From contig JAQFVV010000112.1 in the NCBI GenBank assembly GCA_028023455.1, positions 2,418,001-2,482,000 on the forward strand: a stretch of 64,000 bases of DNA. The letters run 5' to 3'. The notes under the pieces are model-generated. The model had not been told where the DNA came from and searched no databases. It worked only from the letters and a program-made list of their open reading frames with translations. Position 1 is the first letter of the stretch; every line of letters begins with the position of its first letter. Positions 23,810 through 36,842 of this stretch are shown piece after piece. Origin of the DNA: Epiperipatus broadwayi (lineage: Eukaryota; Onychophora; Udeonychophora; Euonychophora; Peripatidae). Position numbers and translations under genes: made by a program.

Positions 23810-25902
23810 TGTGACGGTCAGATGATGTATGTTGATTTAACCCAGTTCGAATACTAGGCAAAAGTACCTCGAGGCCACCCATATGCGAGATATTAAACCA
23901 AGAATACTATGACCTCTGCCCTATTCGTCTAGTCTCGAAGCTATCATCAACCGAACAACACTATCTGAGACACGCATAGATATTTTCTTCCCGAGCCACG
24001 AGCTTAGCATCAGCGGGAGACATGGACAGAACCACCTGCGGAGCTTAAATAGTTAAATTATAAAAATGCTTAGAAATATGTGTTCTGCGTGCCTGGATCA
24101 TTTAAAAGTAAAACAAAGCATTGAAAGATAACTAGCAAACTCAAGCCTTTTTTAGTTAAATAAATATCTTTAATCAATGACATTTGAAATATTATTAATA
24201 ATTTAATGGCCTTCGCTATTCCCCGAAATTTATGAATAACTTATGAGACAATGAAAACCCGATTAATATGCTTGCGGTCTAAATCTTTCCTTCCCAGTTT
24301 TATTAAACATTGTCAACTCGAATCTGCTCGATAAAGTGTAATAATAAAAATCTTTCACAAAGCAGTTTCTAATTGCTTTGCGCTAAAATAGAGTTTAAAA
24401 TCATTTAAAGTGTATATCGCTAAATCTGACATACGTAAGAAGCTAATGGCGGACAAGGGAAGCGTTATCGAGGAGATCAAATTGGCAAACAAAAAAAAAA
24501 AAACTTACTCGTACTAAATTTTACAAGTATGAATAAAACTGGAAAGGGATTTTTATATGAACAATTAACTAATAAACTTAACCGCAATAAAATTAAAATA
24601 TTTACACATGGGGAGTAATGAAGAATAGCGAAGAAAAAGGGGTTAAATATCTAGATAGATGATCACATATACATATATCTAACTAGTCTAATAAAAACAG
24701 TTACATTATAAATATCATTAAGCAAACATTTCATAAATATTCAAGAAAGCAATTATAAAAAGTATGGACAAAAAGGGTAGCATAATGAATAGTTCATGAG
24801 GAGAGATATGATTACCGTCCTTATTCCTTGGTCATATTCCATCGACGGGCGTAGCTTGATCCGTCTGATGAGATGTGTTCGACCGGACAAGGAAAGTGGA
24901 AATCGGTAGCATGGTTTCACAAAAAGTCCTCCAGACACGGCACAGAGTTCAGGTGACGATTGAGCAAATACTACGGCATATTTTCTGGTATTGAGGAACC
25001 CCGGCGATAGGCAAAGCTATTTATTTGCCTAGCCGAGCATATTAGAATCCATCATACTTATATGATTTTTAGCTTGAGCAGGTTCAAACTTCTTCATGAT
25101 TTGTAGACGATAATTGTAGACTTTTTGGAATAAAATCACAAACAAAATCTGACAGAGTTCTCCTAAGAGAAATCTGAATGCACCTTGCAATAGCAGATCT
25201 GAATGAAACTTGCAATAGCAAAATCTTGAATCAACCTTGCAATAGCAAAATCTGAAATAATATATTCCAATAGCAAAAGCTGAATGACCCTTGCAATAGC
25301 AAAGTCTGATGTAATAATCCTCTCCTCTTTTGTTCTCTCCCTTTTATAACTTTTTTTCTTAGCTACCTTCTATTGTTTGTATGATCTGAGATCTTGATAA
25401 GCCTCCCCATGCTCCTTTGTTTCAAAGTAACACCCTCCAAAATAACTTTTACTTTTTTACTCTAAATTTCTTTCTTTAAACTTTGGGATTTTATTAATTA
25501 AAAAAAAGAAAGAGAAAGCCATCTTTAATTTGACTTGAATGGGCTTAACTAATTAAAAATATACATTCTTTTAGAAAATGTTGGTGGGCTTATCTCAAAA
25601 TCAAATCATACTAAATATTTGAACAAGATTTAAAAGTAAAATACATTCTTATTTCTTTTAATACAATAAGCGTTTTATTTCAGCAGAATTTTGCATTAAC
25701 TCATATATATATGCTTGACGTATATATATGTTTGACTAAACGGTTTTCACAAGTAATATTTTTAACAGCAATTTAATGTTACAATGGAATTTATTTAAAA
25801 GAAAATATTTACAAGCAAATACAAATTTACTAAACGTAATTAATTTTAGCTGTAATGCAAAACCCTGCTGATATTGGCCTATAAACTTAATTTAGGTTTA
25901 CA
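23810..25902 (+). mobile_element. Possible solo LTR, TGTGACGG...ACA
   Basis: A block of richer composition starts abruptly after a TA tract with TGTGACGGTCA and may end with TTTACA at 25902. The four bases before and after are both 'atat', a weak candidate target duplication because the site is low-complexity. Inside are CpG-containing stretches (23830-24060, 24780-25020), a 'ccttttataac' TATA-like segment near 25330, and a minisatellite at 25165-25310. A small ORF at 24446 starts MADKGSVIEE and closes after 23 codons. The LTR reading rests on termini and composition only; the right edge is uncertain. Confidence 0.35.
25165..25310 (+). repeat. Minisatellite, about 30-bp unit, five copies
   Basis: Five imperfect copies of a unit resembling 'ttgcaatagcaaaatctgaa' plus a variable ten-base segment, spaced 27-32 bases. 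One copy reads 'ttccaatagcaaaagctga'. Located in the middle of the proposed solo LTR. Confidence 0.85.
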
Positions 25903-25961
25903 ATATTAATCCAGCTTATAGGAAGGTGTGAAGCATGGATTGGATTTCAAATCCATTGCTT

Positions 25962-25962
<1 letters not shown>

Positions 25963-26029
<67 letters not shown>
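25963..26029. repeat. (TA)n microsatellite
   Basis: An uninterrupted TA dinucleotide run of about 67 bases, preceded by the short palindrome 'ggatttcaaatcc'. Confidence 0.97.
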
Positions 26030-26033
<4 letters not shown>

Positions 26034-28118
26034 CATATCTCAGTCTATAATTTATTTTAAAAATACAACAGTTGACAGTTATGAATCAAATTCAAGTTTT
26101 GTTCATTTTTTATATAGGTTTATATTATATAAGCACACACCCATCAAAAAAGTGTGTTTAAAATCTGATGAAGTCAATTTTATTTTAGTGTTAAAAAAAT
26201 AAAGAAACTCTTTAACTAAATTTATTTTAAATAAATCCATTTTAGAATTTATGTTATAGGTATAAAGCTTAATTAACCAATAATCTATACAATTTGCTTA
26301 ATTATTTTTGTATTATTATTATAATTAACCAATATTATAAGAAAATCAATTTCTTTTTAGCTTTGATCCAAGGTTTTGAAACTGTCAATTAAATATATTT
26401 TATGGATTAAAATTGCTAGTGTCATCCATAAACATGTGGTCTTGTTTAATTAAAGAATTTTCTAAACAGGGGTAATTAAATTAATTACTGGATTGTTTAA
26501 TTAATAAATTGAGTTTGTTAATTTAAAAAAATGTTTAGAAAAACTGGAAGATATAAAAATACCAGGTCAGAAAATAATTTTATTTTGCTTCTTTTGGCCT
26601 GCTTTACATGATGTATACTGAACCTCTACCAACAGCTGAACTAATAAAGATGCATTATTAACTGCCTCATGGACAAATTTTTTCCAGCATGTAGCCCATA
26701 ATCATTATAATGTCCAACTCTGCTTGCTGAATTTTATTCAGTACTGTACCAGTTATTTCCATGAATGCAGTTAAACAAATGCATGTCTCAGCAATAAAAA
26801 AATTTCATACTGACACTACCTAAAAACATACTGATTATGACCAAGATTGAAAACTGGTAAATGGAAAGAGCTTCACATATAAACCACTAAAGAGCTCTAT
26901 TTCAACAATATACATATGTATATAGAATTCCACTTTTCTAAAAAAAATTACTACTCAACCATGTTTGGGACTTAAAGATAATTTATTTATTTTATGAACT
27001 ATTTTACAAACTTTTAAACTGTACACTATTAACATGCCAGTTATATTCATAATTGAATTTATATGATTGGTGGATTTATGTCATATTTTATATTAATTAA
27101 TTTTAGTCCATATATTTCTTTTATATGAACTTATTTTATTACTTAAAGATAATAAAACTTGATTTTGACAGAGGATATAGTATTGTGATGGGTTTTTGAA
27201 TATTTAAATATTTTATTTTTGCAGATGATATAATAGTTTGTTTCCTTTTAAGTAGTTGAAATAAAAGAAATCACTTTGTTTCTTAAGTTTTATTCCCTCC
27301 CCTCTCCATATAAAGAGTTTTTAAAAATCAGTTTGTGATTGCTAACTTTAAAATAATCATTATTTAGTTTTAGGTCAATCTTTCTCCTAAAAAGAAAGTT
27401 GTTTTTTTAAAAAAGAAAGTTTTAAAATACATATATATATAAGATTTGACTATTTTTTAATGGTTTAAATTAAAATTTGTCTCTCTGAAGATATTCAAAA
27501 ATCATTAATGTATGCAAAAATATATGCATATCTAATCTGAGTGCATATTGTTATATAAATTGTTTAATAAGTTGTTTTTATTGTGCTTTAATTTATAGAG
27601 GCAGTTTACATATTTATTTTATTTGACTCACATGTATGTCTGAAATTAAAGATTGATATATATATATATATATATGCATTTTCCATATAGTGATTCTTAG
27701 ATAGTTTATCGGCTTCACTTGAATTTTATGTATGTTTATTTGACTCCCTGTGATATATATTATTCCCACTAGAGGTACTAGTGGATATATGGGATTTGCA
27801 TCAGATAGAGACATTTTTATCGTTGTATTCTGCATATTAAATAAGACTTATTTATTGTTGTTTGCTGTTAATACAGTGTGAGATCACATGCATAATGTAT
27901 AAGTCTAATTTTGTTATGACCCTACATAGTGTGATATTTAAAGTGAATTTGAGCTTCTTTGTTATTATCAATTGTTCTTTGAATGTATACATTTTAACTT
28001 GGAGAAATAATAGAATATTTAGTAGTCTTCAGAGATGAGGACAGTATTATTATGTAATGTTTTATGAATATTAATATTCAAAGCTGCTAGATATTAAATC
28101 CATTACATTCTAATATAT
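26030..28118. other. AT-rich non-coding stretch
   Basis: Nothing recognised. Short TA tracts occur at about 27654-27674, and 'taatatat' directly precedes the LTR element. Confidence 0.45.
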
Positions 28119-29870
28119 TGTCATGGAAATGGTTATTTGGACAGTTGATTTTATTAATTTTTATTTTATTTCTATTATACTTATTTATTATACTTTATTT
28201 TTACAACTTTTATTCTTTATTATTTTATTTGTTTATTATCAATTTTGCTAACCGAAAATATCCCAGCTTGGCCTCCAACTGTAATGGATATGGTTTATTT
28301 AGTTTAGTTTACTACGAATTTTTTAATCATTAATTAATTAGTTAACCAATGCCATTACAATACAAGCAGAGAGCAAATACAGATACAAATTTACTTCGTA
28401 TCTGTATCCTTGACCGAACCCTGAGGCAATATGTACATATTATCTTGGCGTTATTTTTCCCGATCAAGCACTCTTGGCTGCTGGACAAAGCAAACTATTT
28501 CAAGAAATTTAACAAATGTCCAGCGCTTGCTATTTATTTTTATAATTGGGAAATTCTCACAAACAAGCAGCACACGAATACCTTTTAAAACCAGCCATAC
28601 CCTTTAATCACTAAATTATGGTTTCCCCCCCTGTCGTAGCTTGGTGATAGGAGAATAAAGCAAGTACACACAATTTAAGAATAAATATGTTTAATAACAC
28701 TCACACACATATATAAAAAATACATAATAACAATAAAAAATACACACTTATATAAATATGTATCGAATATTAAAGTTATCTTGAAGTCCTATTGGGCAGA
28801 GTTCCAAATCTATCAAGATTGTTCCTTCTTTATTTATTTACGAATATTAAAATAAAATGTATGCATGCTTTAATTACCTAGGTTTTCATTGTAGTTGTTT
28901 CCATGGGCATTTCTTTCAAGCGCTCGTTACCGTCAAGTGGGAGATCATCCCTTTTTTGTAGAGATGGTGTGTCCTTCTTGTGGGCTGGATTGATTTTCTC
29001 TCTCAATTGATTTAGTTATTTCTCGTTCCAGAAGCGGCAGTCTCTCTAGCAGGTCAGACATAGATCTTATACATTGTGAGTCAGTGGTAAAACAGGTTGA
29101 GTATGAACCTACTTCCCCTTAACGCCACTAGCTGCTTACTTTTTTCATTTCTTTTCTTTTTAGCTGCAGCTTCTTCAAAATCTCTACTCGTAATAATCAG
29201 ATAATAATTGTAATTCTGGTCTTACTGTCTTTTCTTTTGTTCATTGTTTTTTGTAAATTTTTAATTAATGCTTAGATTTCCAACGAATTCTTATCATCAT
29301 ATTTGTTTAATTAGTGGCTGGAATGTATATTTTAATTAATTGAGCTATAATTATAAGCTTTTCCTTCATATATATTCTTCTTTGTCCAAGGAATTCAATT
29401 ACTCCAACAGACTTTCACACCTCTAATTTATACGGCCATATTGTTTTTATATTACATATTTCATTTTAATTTTTACTTAAAAGTTTATAATTCATTTTTC
29501 AAGTTTATGTTTTACACTTTATTTTAATTTATCACAATAGTTTTTATGCGAGAGAAAAAGATGCATTTCTTTATGCATCCCCTTCCCCTCTCCCACAATA
29601 ACAGAAATAACTTTCAAGCATTTGACTAACTCATTGTTTTTTTAAAAGAGAGAAAAAGAGACGAATTTCTTTATGCACCCCTCCCCTTCTCTTAGTATTG
29701 ATAAAAAATCAAAAGTAATTTCTACATTTCTGAATCTCAACTTTTTTTTTCCTTCTTTTTTTTAATTTCTAGTAGCTAACCCATTTACCTTTATTACTTT
29801 CTAGTAGCTAACTTATCTAACTTTATTAATAAATATATACGTGTGATGACAACTTTACATGGTCGTCACA
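28119..29870 (-). repeat. LTR (3' LTR of the minus-strand element)
   Basis: Nearly colinear with 32807-34558, differing by scattered substitutions and small indels that I did not count. Termini are TGTCAT and CGTCACA in plus orientation; read on the element strand it starts TGTGACGACC. ORFs inside (28118-28333, 28349-28588) are incidental. Confidence 0.92.
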
Positions 29871-29890
29871 TTACACTCCGCCACTTTTGA
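29871..29890 (-). promoter_or_regulatory. Polypurine tract candidate
   Basis: On the element strand the sequence 'aaaagtggcggagtg' lies three bases before the LTR start. This A/G-rich run in this position is the usual primer for plus-strand synthesis in Ty3/Gypsy-type elements. Confidence 0.6.
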
Positions 29891-30752
29891 GAATTAAAAT
29901 CGGGTCAAAACTTAGTCTGAGATGAGAGATTATTTTAATTCTTTGCTTTCAACCCTTACTTCTTCTATTACATAAATTTCCACGCTATCATGATGAGTGA
30001 TGATGATGATGATGAGGATGATTGCAGAGAGACAGCTAGGTAAAACTACTCAATTCATTCTGATCAATTTTGGCTGATCAACCAATTTAATCTCTATGCA
30101 TACAAGACCATGGCATAACTTAACTCTCTATCAAAAAACATAAAAAGGTTTAAAGTGTGTGAACAGCAAAATATTTCTACTGCCTGTTCATCTTGCGCAA
30201 ACAACAAATTCTTATTTCTTTTATTTATTTATTTTATTTATTTCGAGACACTAATTCTTATTATATAATGAGTCCAGGATTCTTACTGGTGCTTCATTTA
30301 ACAGGTTTTACCACCGAAAGCCATGTGAATCTACAGTTAGCGAAGAGACGGCTAAATCAAGCTCAAAATACGACCCAAACATAATGCATCCACACACACA
30401 TATATGCCTCAATCTGCAACCTCATACACCTATTAGTGATATCTATCATGTAAGTATTATCACTATTATTCGTTTATTTTATTAATTATTAACTGGCTCT
30501 TTAATGAGCTTAAACAATTATTATTTCTACCTTTATTTTTATTTATTTGCTAATTATATCTGCATTTACAATTGACAGATTGTTCACGAATAAATTACAG
30601 ATTTCTTTCCACATTTTTTTTTGTTATTACTTTTATTTACGACCTTTGTTTCGCTGTGTTTGACTGCACAAAACTCTTCCATTAAATTAATCAATCATTG
30701 ATAGAACACTCCATGAATGCCTTCCTTTTTTTATTATTTACTTATTGTAACT

Positions 30753-30938
30753 TTAATTATTTGTCGAGAGACTATTTGTCCCACCTGTCATGTTTAAAAA
30801 AAAAATCAACTTTGTTTCTCGTGATTCTATGACATTACTGTTTGATCGAACCAACATATCCATCCATTTATTTTCTTTAGGCTTAGTTTTTGTCTGGAGG
30901 CTTTTTATCATTCTTTCTACTATACATATATCATCCAC
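30753..30938 (-). pseudogene. Retropepsin-like remnant with altered active site
   Basis: The minus-strand frame contains IFFLNMTGGTNSLST near residues 45-59. This aligns in shape with the retropepsin block 'F.iDTGA..S.l.' (hydrophobic run, T-G-small, then S-L-S), but the catalytic Asp position is Met. The frame stops shortly afterwards, so the rest of a protease fold is missing. It sits directly after the gag frame, which is where protease is expected. The match is short; a coincidental resemblance is possible. Confidence 0.35.
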
Positions 30939-30939
30939 T

Positions 30940-32420
30940 TATGCTTGGAACTGGAGCAATATTCCGATGTCCCCTAGAGTCGGCTTGCTCATCCGGATAA
31001 TTTAGATCTGAGCCTCTTCCAGTCTGTCTGGACATTTTAGCTCTTTCTAATCTATCAGAAAATGCTTGGTTTCCTTCCCAATAATTATGATGAGGATTGA
31101 ATTGCTTCCTTTCTATGTGCGGATCTTTGGGCTGAGGTTTGAATCCCCTATCCTCCCCTTGTAATTAGGCCTAGTGCTGTCAAACGCAATCAGCAACTCA
31201 GCAACCTGCTCGACAGTCTTTCTTTCTGTGCCTATGAGCATCTGTTCTACATTATGAGGAAAATTGTGCCTTGTTATTCTGATGATTTGTTTATCTGACA
31301 AAGGATGGGCAGTTAGCGCCCGTAACTTTGCCACTTGGTGACGGAAAAATGGGGTGAACGGCTCCCCAGGCCTCCATTTGTCTTGTGTTGTCCGATGTAA
31401 AATATTTTCCTGATGATCTTCACTCCAGTAGCTGGTGAGCAAGGCCTCCTTGTACTCCATAAATGTATTTGGTTTGTTAAATAATGAATCCAACAAAGAT
31501 TGTGAGGCACCTTGTAGATGACTACACGCAATGGCGATCATGGCCTCATCACTCAGCTGGTTTACCATGAAATACCTCTCTAGGCTACCAAGTTACTCTA
31601 TTGGGCTTTCTCCAATGTAACCAGAGAAGACCCAAATTTTTAAAAACTGGTTCACTGTAGTAGGATTCATAGGGTTACTTCCACTGCCTGCGTACATGCA
31701 CTCGCTCATGCCTCTCTGTTCTTTACTATTGGTCGGCTACTTCTGTCTTATTCTCCCTTTCCTCTACCTTTACTTCTATCTTCTCAACTGTTTCTGCTAA
31801 CTGATTGATGCCTATTCTCATATTCTCTATGATTTTCTCATTTTCATCCGCTATAGTCTCTAATTTCTCATCTTGTTCCGTTTTCAAATTTTCTACTTCT
31901 TGACCTAATGTTTCCAGCTTATCCTTCATATATTCCATCTCATCATTTACTTTCAACTCAATGCCATGTTTTAATTTAACCCACTCTCCCAGAAGATGCT
32001 GCTCTATTTTCCCCAGTAGTTTCTCCTGGTGATTTAACCTTTCATTCGCAACCTTCACCTAGTATTAGGTTTGTTCACATTTTTCATTCACTTCTTCAAC
32101 CTTTTGGCTAAAATTCTTACTTAGTCATTCGTCCAACTCTTCTATCCTCCTACTATTTCTTTTGTCCCTTTTCCTCATTTCTATAACCAACCTTGCTGGC
32201 CTTCCATTATTTTTGTGAACATATCCATTATACTATAGCTTTCTATTTTATTTTTATCATCAACCATTGTCTCCATTCCCTTTCTAATTTCTATATCTCC
32301 TTCATTAGCTATATCTCCGGACGATTCCATTTGTTCTTCGGAGGTTTTTCTATTTCGCCCACTAGAGCATCCATTTTTGTTTTTGATCTCATGTGCATCA
32401 AATCTGTCTAACACACACAC
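30940..32420 (-). pseudogene. gag: gag polyprotein, broken (Ty3/Gypsy type)
   Basis: Three minus-strand frames form one gag. 32420-32181 is an N-terminal segment of 79 residues. 32058-31726 is a 110-residue charged, heptad-like stretch (LGKIEQHLLGE to KIEVKVEE) expected to form a coiled coil. 31568-31113 is a 151-residue capsid-like part with ERYFMVNQLSD just before and around its start, then MIAIACSHLQGAS, SLLDSLF and PFTPFFRHQVAKLRAL, typical of retrotransposon gag. A stop replaces the usual Trp before LGSLERYF, and a frameshift leads to a C-terminal tail (NPHHNYWEGNQAF...). No CCHC zinc knuckle was seen. The protein would assemble particles, but the gene is interrupted. Confidence 0.8.
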
Positions 32421-32786
32421 TAATCACTTATATTTTATTCTACGGATTTACTATTCTACCCTATCCTTATAGGATTATCTAACTTTATTTACTTTATATC
32501 TTACTGACACTAGGTACGTTTGTTCGACTCTCCCCATCCCACTCACTAATCCTCACTCACCCATGCCTGCCTTCAAGACCCCTCTGCAACTGTCTCCAAT
32601 TTACAACCTAACTTCCCAAATTATATCACGTTCTCTTTCTCTCCTTTTTCCCCCTTTATTATTTTATTTATTTCTTGCTTTTGTCTACCACCAAGCTATT
32701 TTTTGATTTGTTTATTAATTATTGCATAAACTATTTCATTTTGTTATACTCAAATTCAAATGGGCTGAACTTGTAAATGTGAAAAT

Positions 32787-32804
32787 ATCCTGGACTGGCC
32801 CCCA
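32787..32804 (-). promoter_or_regulatory. Primer-binding site candidate
   Basis: On the element strand, two bases after the 5' LTR, the sequence begins TGGGGGCCAGTCCAGG. TGG at this distance is the standard start of a site complementary to the 3' CCA end of a tRNA. The tRNA species was not identified. Confidence 0.6.
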
Positions 32805-32806
32805 AT

Positions 32807-34558
32807 TGTAACGGAAATGGTTATTTGGAGGTTGATTTATAAATATTTATTTTATTTCTATTTTATACTTAATTTTATTATTATACATTTATTTTTTACA
32901 ACTTTTATTCTTCCTTATCATTTATTTGTTTATTATCAATTTTGCTAACCGAAAATATCCCGGCTTGGCCTCCAACTGTAATGGATATGGTTTATTTAGT
33001 TTAGTTTACTATGAATTTTTTAATCATTAATTAATTAGTTAACCAACGCCATTACAATGCAAGCAGAGAGCAAATACAGATACAAATTTACTTTGTATCT
33101 GTATCCTTGACCGAACCCCGAGGCAATACATATATATTATCTTGGCATTATTTTTCCCGATCAAGCACTCTTGGCTGCTGAACAAAGCAAACTATTTCAA
33201 GAAATTTAACAAATGTCCAGCGCTTGCTATTTATTTTTATAATTGGGAAATTCTCACAAACAAGCAGCACACGAATACCTTTTAAAATCTGCCTTACCCT
33301 TTAATCACTAAATTACGGTTTTCCCCCCTGTCGTAGCTTGGTGACAGGAGAATAAAGCAAGTACACACAATTTAAGAATAAATATGTTTAATGACACTCA
33401 CACACATATATAAAAAATACATAATAACAATAAAAAATACACACTTATATAAATACGTATCAAATATTAAAGTTATCTTGAAGTCCTATTGGGCAGAGTT
33501 CTAGAACTATCAAGATTGTTCCTTCTTTATTTATTTACGAATATTAAAATAAAATGCATGCATGCTTTAATTACCTAGGTTTCATTGTAGTTGTTTCCAT
33601 GGGCATTTCTTTCAAGCACTCATTACCATCAAGTGGGAGATCATCCCTTTTTTGTAGAGACGGTATGTCCTTCACTGTCGGCTGGATTGGTTTTCTCTCT
33701 CAATTGATTTAGTTATTTCTCATTCCAGAAGCGGCGGTCTCTCTAGCAGGTCAGGCATAGATCTTATACATTGTGAGTCAGTGATAAGACGGGTTGAGTA
33801 TGAACCTACGTCCCCTTAACACCACTAGCTGCACACTTCTTTCATTTCTTTTCTTTTTAGCTGCTGCTTCTTCAAAATCTCTACTCGTAATAATCAGATA
33901 ATATTGTAATTCTGGTCTTACTGTCTTTTCTTTTGTTCATTGTTTTTTGTAAATTTTTTATTAATGCTTAGATTTCCAATGAATTCTTATCATCATATTT
34001 GTTTAATTAGTGGCTGGAATGTATATTTTAATTAATCGAGCTATAATTATAAGCTTTTCCTTCATATACATTCTTCTTTGTCCGAGGAATTCAATTAGTC
34101 CAACAGTCTTTCACACCTCTAATTTATACAGCCATATTGTTTTTATATTACATATTTCATTTTAATTTTTACTTAAAGGTTTATAATTCATTTTTCAAGT
34201 TTATGTTTTACACTTTATTTTAATTTATCACAATAGTTTTTATGCGAGAGAAAAAGATGCATTTCTTTATGCATCCCCTTCCCCTCTCCCACAATAACAG
34301 AAATACCTTTCAAGCATTTGATTAACTCGTTTTTTTAAAAGAGAGAAAGAGACACATTTCTTTATGCACCCCCCTCCTCTTCTCTTACTATTAATAAAAA
34401 ATCAAAAGTTATTTTGACATTTCTGAATCTCAACTTTTTTTTCCTTCTTTTTTTAATTTCTAGTAGCTAACCCATTTACCTTTATTACTTTCTAGTAGCT
34501 AACTTATCTAACTTTATTAATAAATATATACGTGTGACGATGACTTTACGTGGTCACA
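32807..34558 (-). repeat. LTR (5' LTR of the minus-strand element)
   Basis: Partner of 28119-29870, same length by coordinates. Termini are TGTAAC and GGTCACA in plus orientation. It should hold the element promoter; no TATA box could be assigned with confidence because TATA-like strings are common here. Confidence 0.92.
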
Positions 34559-35540
<982 letters not shown>

Positions 35541-36555
35541 AAATAATCAAGCACAATTTGATCTAATTTATTTTGATTTAAGTACAGCTTTTGATAGAGT
35601 TATTCATTCTAAACTTTTAAGAAAAATGTCTGATATGAGTTTCTCACTGAATTTGTTAAATTTGTTTATGTCATTTTTGCAAAATAGACCTTTTATTAAA
35701 TGTAATAATAATGTTTCACATGCTTATGTTAATGATTTAGGTGTTCCGCAAGGTAGTGTGGATAGTCTATTATCATCTGCTGATGTTTGTAAAATATTTA
35801 AATTAATTACTTGTTATAAGGATCGTTTACAGCTTCAGTCTTATACAAATAGCTTTTCTGAATGGTGTTTGAAGAATAACATGCATATAAATATAGAAAA
35901 ATGTTGTGCTGTTACATATACAAGAAAAGTTCAATACTATATGGACTCATATTATATAAATAATAAGACTATTGAATATGAAAAGTATTATAAAGATCTT
36001 GGAATATGGTTGAATCAGAATGGATCTTTTACAACTCATGTAGATAATATTTTATATAATGCCAATAAAATAATGGGTCTTATTCTTCGTAATGGACGTT
36101 ATTTTAATATTTTTATTAAAATACATTTGTTTAAAATACTTGTACTTCCTATAATGGAATATGGCTCAATAATATGGAACTCGAATAAATTATCTCATAT
36201 AGATAAATTGCAATCAATATACAATAAATTCAGTAATATAATTAATGCGAAAGATGTTTGTATAAATTTGTTTCATAGAAGAATGATCCGTGATATGAAA
36301 TTTTTTTATTTAATCATTCATAGAAAAATTTACTTACATAATTGTATTTCAAAGGTTTTAATAAGAGTTCCTCATGTATATACAAGGAATAAGGATTTAT
36401 TTGGTATCGATAAATATAAATGTGAAACTTTATTTTTAGCAGCATTATATAGATTGCCAAATTTTTATAATATCTATTTTAATGATATTGACATATTTTT
36501 AGTAGATCTAAAGACATTTATTAAGGAAATAACAATAACTTTGTCAAATATTTAA
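35541..36555 (+). pseudogene. Non-LTR RT fragment, 5' truncated and deleted
   Basis: The open frame (about 338 residues after the microsatellite) begins within the RT palm: FDLIYFDLSTAFDRV is the domain with the first catalytic Asp, and GVPQGSV follows. The segment that should lead to FADD is missing: GVPQGSV runs after a few residues into ADVCKIFKLI, so about 30 residues including the catalytic Asp pair are deleted or altered. The rest (thumb and C-terminal region with LGIWLN, HVDNILYNANKIMGLILR and LPIMEYGSIIWN) is intact to the stop at 36555. The 3' UTR ends 'aaataaatgaattgaatt' followed by ATT repeats. The frame is long and open, so the copy is fairly young. CR1/Jockey-type affinity is inferred. 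Confidence 0.82.
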
Positions 36556-36842
36556 AGTTACTCTCTTTATATAATCAGATTGGGAGTAACATTAATCTTT
36601 GTGATATTTTAAATTTGAAATATTGTTTTTAATTTTAAATATTGTTTTATTATATAAACATTTATATTTTCATTTTATGTTATATGTATTATCTTTCCTT
36701 TTATTGTAATGTGCAAATTGTAATTGGCTTTATGCTGTTGTTTAGCACTTAAATAAATGAATTGAATTATTATTATTGTCGTCGTCGTCATCGTCGTGTC
36801 GTCGTTGTCATGATCATCATCATCATCATCATTATTATTATT
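36556..36842 (+). repeat. 3' UTR and microsatellite tail of the RT element
   Basis: AT-rich 3' UTR ending in a polyadenylation-like 'aataaatgaattgaatt', then ATT, GTC and ATC triplet runs (36766-36842). A simple repeat tail of this kind is the usual 3' end of many non-LTR elements. Confidence 0.7.

Larger units (their letters stand above)
28119..34558 (-). mobile_element. Gag-only LTR retrotransposon, complete ends
   Basis: Two colinear direct repeats, 28119-29870 and 32807-34558, both 1752 bases, start TG and end CA and are flanked outside by 'atat' (28115-28118 and 34559-34562). The element runs on the minus strand. Its primer-binding-site candidate is at 32787-32804 and its polypurine tract next to 29871. 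The 2936-base interior encodes gag-type protein (32420 to about 30940) and a protease-like remnant (30753-30938), but no reverse transcriptase, RNase H or integrase motif was found. Such an element would need enzymes from a relative to move. It is Ty3/Gypsy-like by gag style and by PBS/PPT layout. Confidence 0.88.

Noticed and set aside
23835-23860. tRNA-like 'cagttcgaatactag' phrase
   Set aside because: No cloverleaf can be built around it; a lone B-box-like string is common by chance in repeats.
24446-24517. Small ORF MADKGSVIEE with a good start context
   Set aside because: It ends after 23 codons without a clear splice donor and lies in a likely repeat; not enough to call an exon.
25150-25320. 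CRISPR-like array of regularly spaced repeats
   Set aside because: Units are imperfect and the spacers are short and similar to each other; the context is eukaryotic. It is a minisatellite.
28118-28588. ORFs of 71 and 79 codons at 28.1-28.6 kb
   Set aside because: They lie inside an LTR, and I saw no motif in them. Their counterparts in the other LTR are not open to the same extent.
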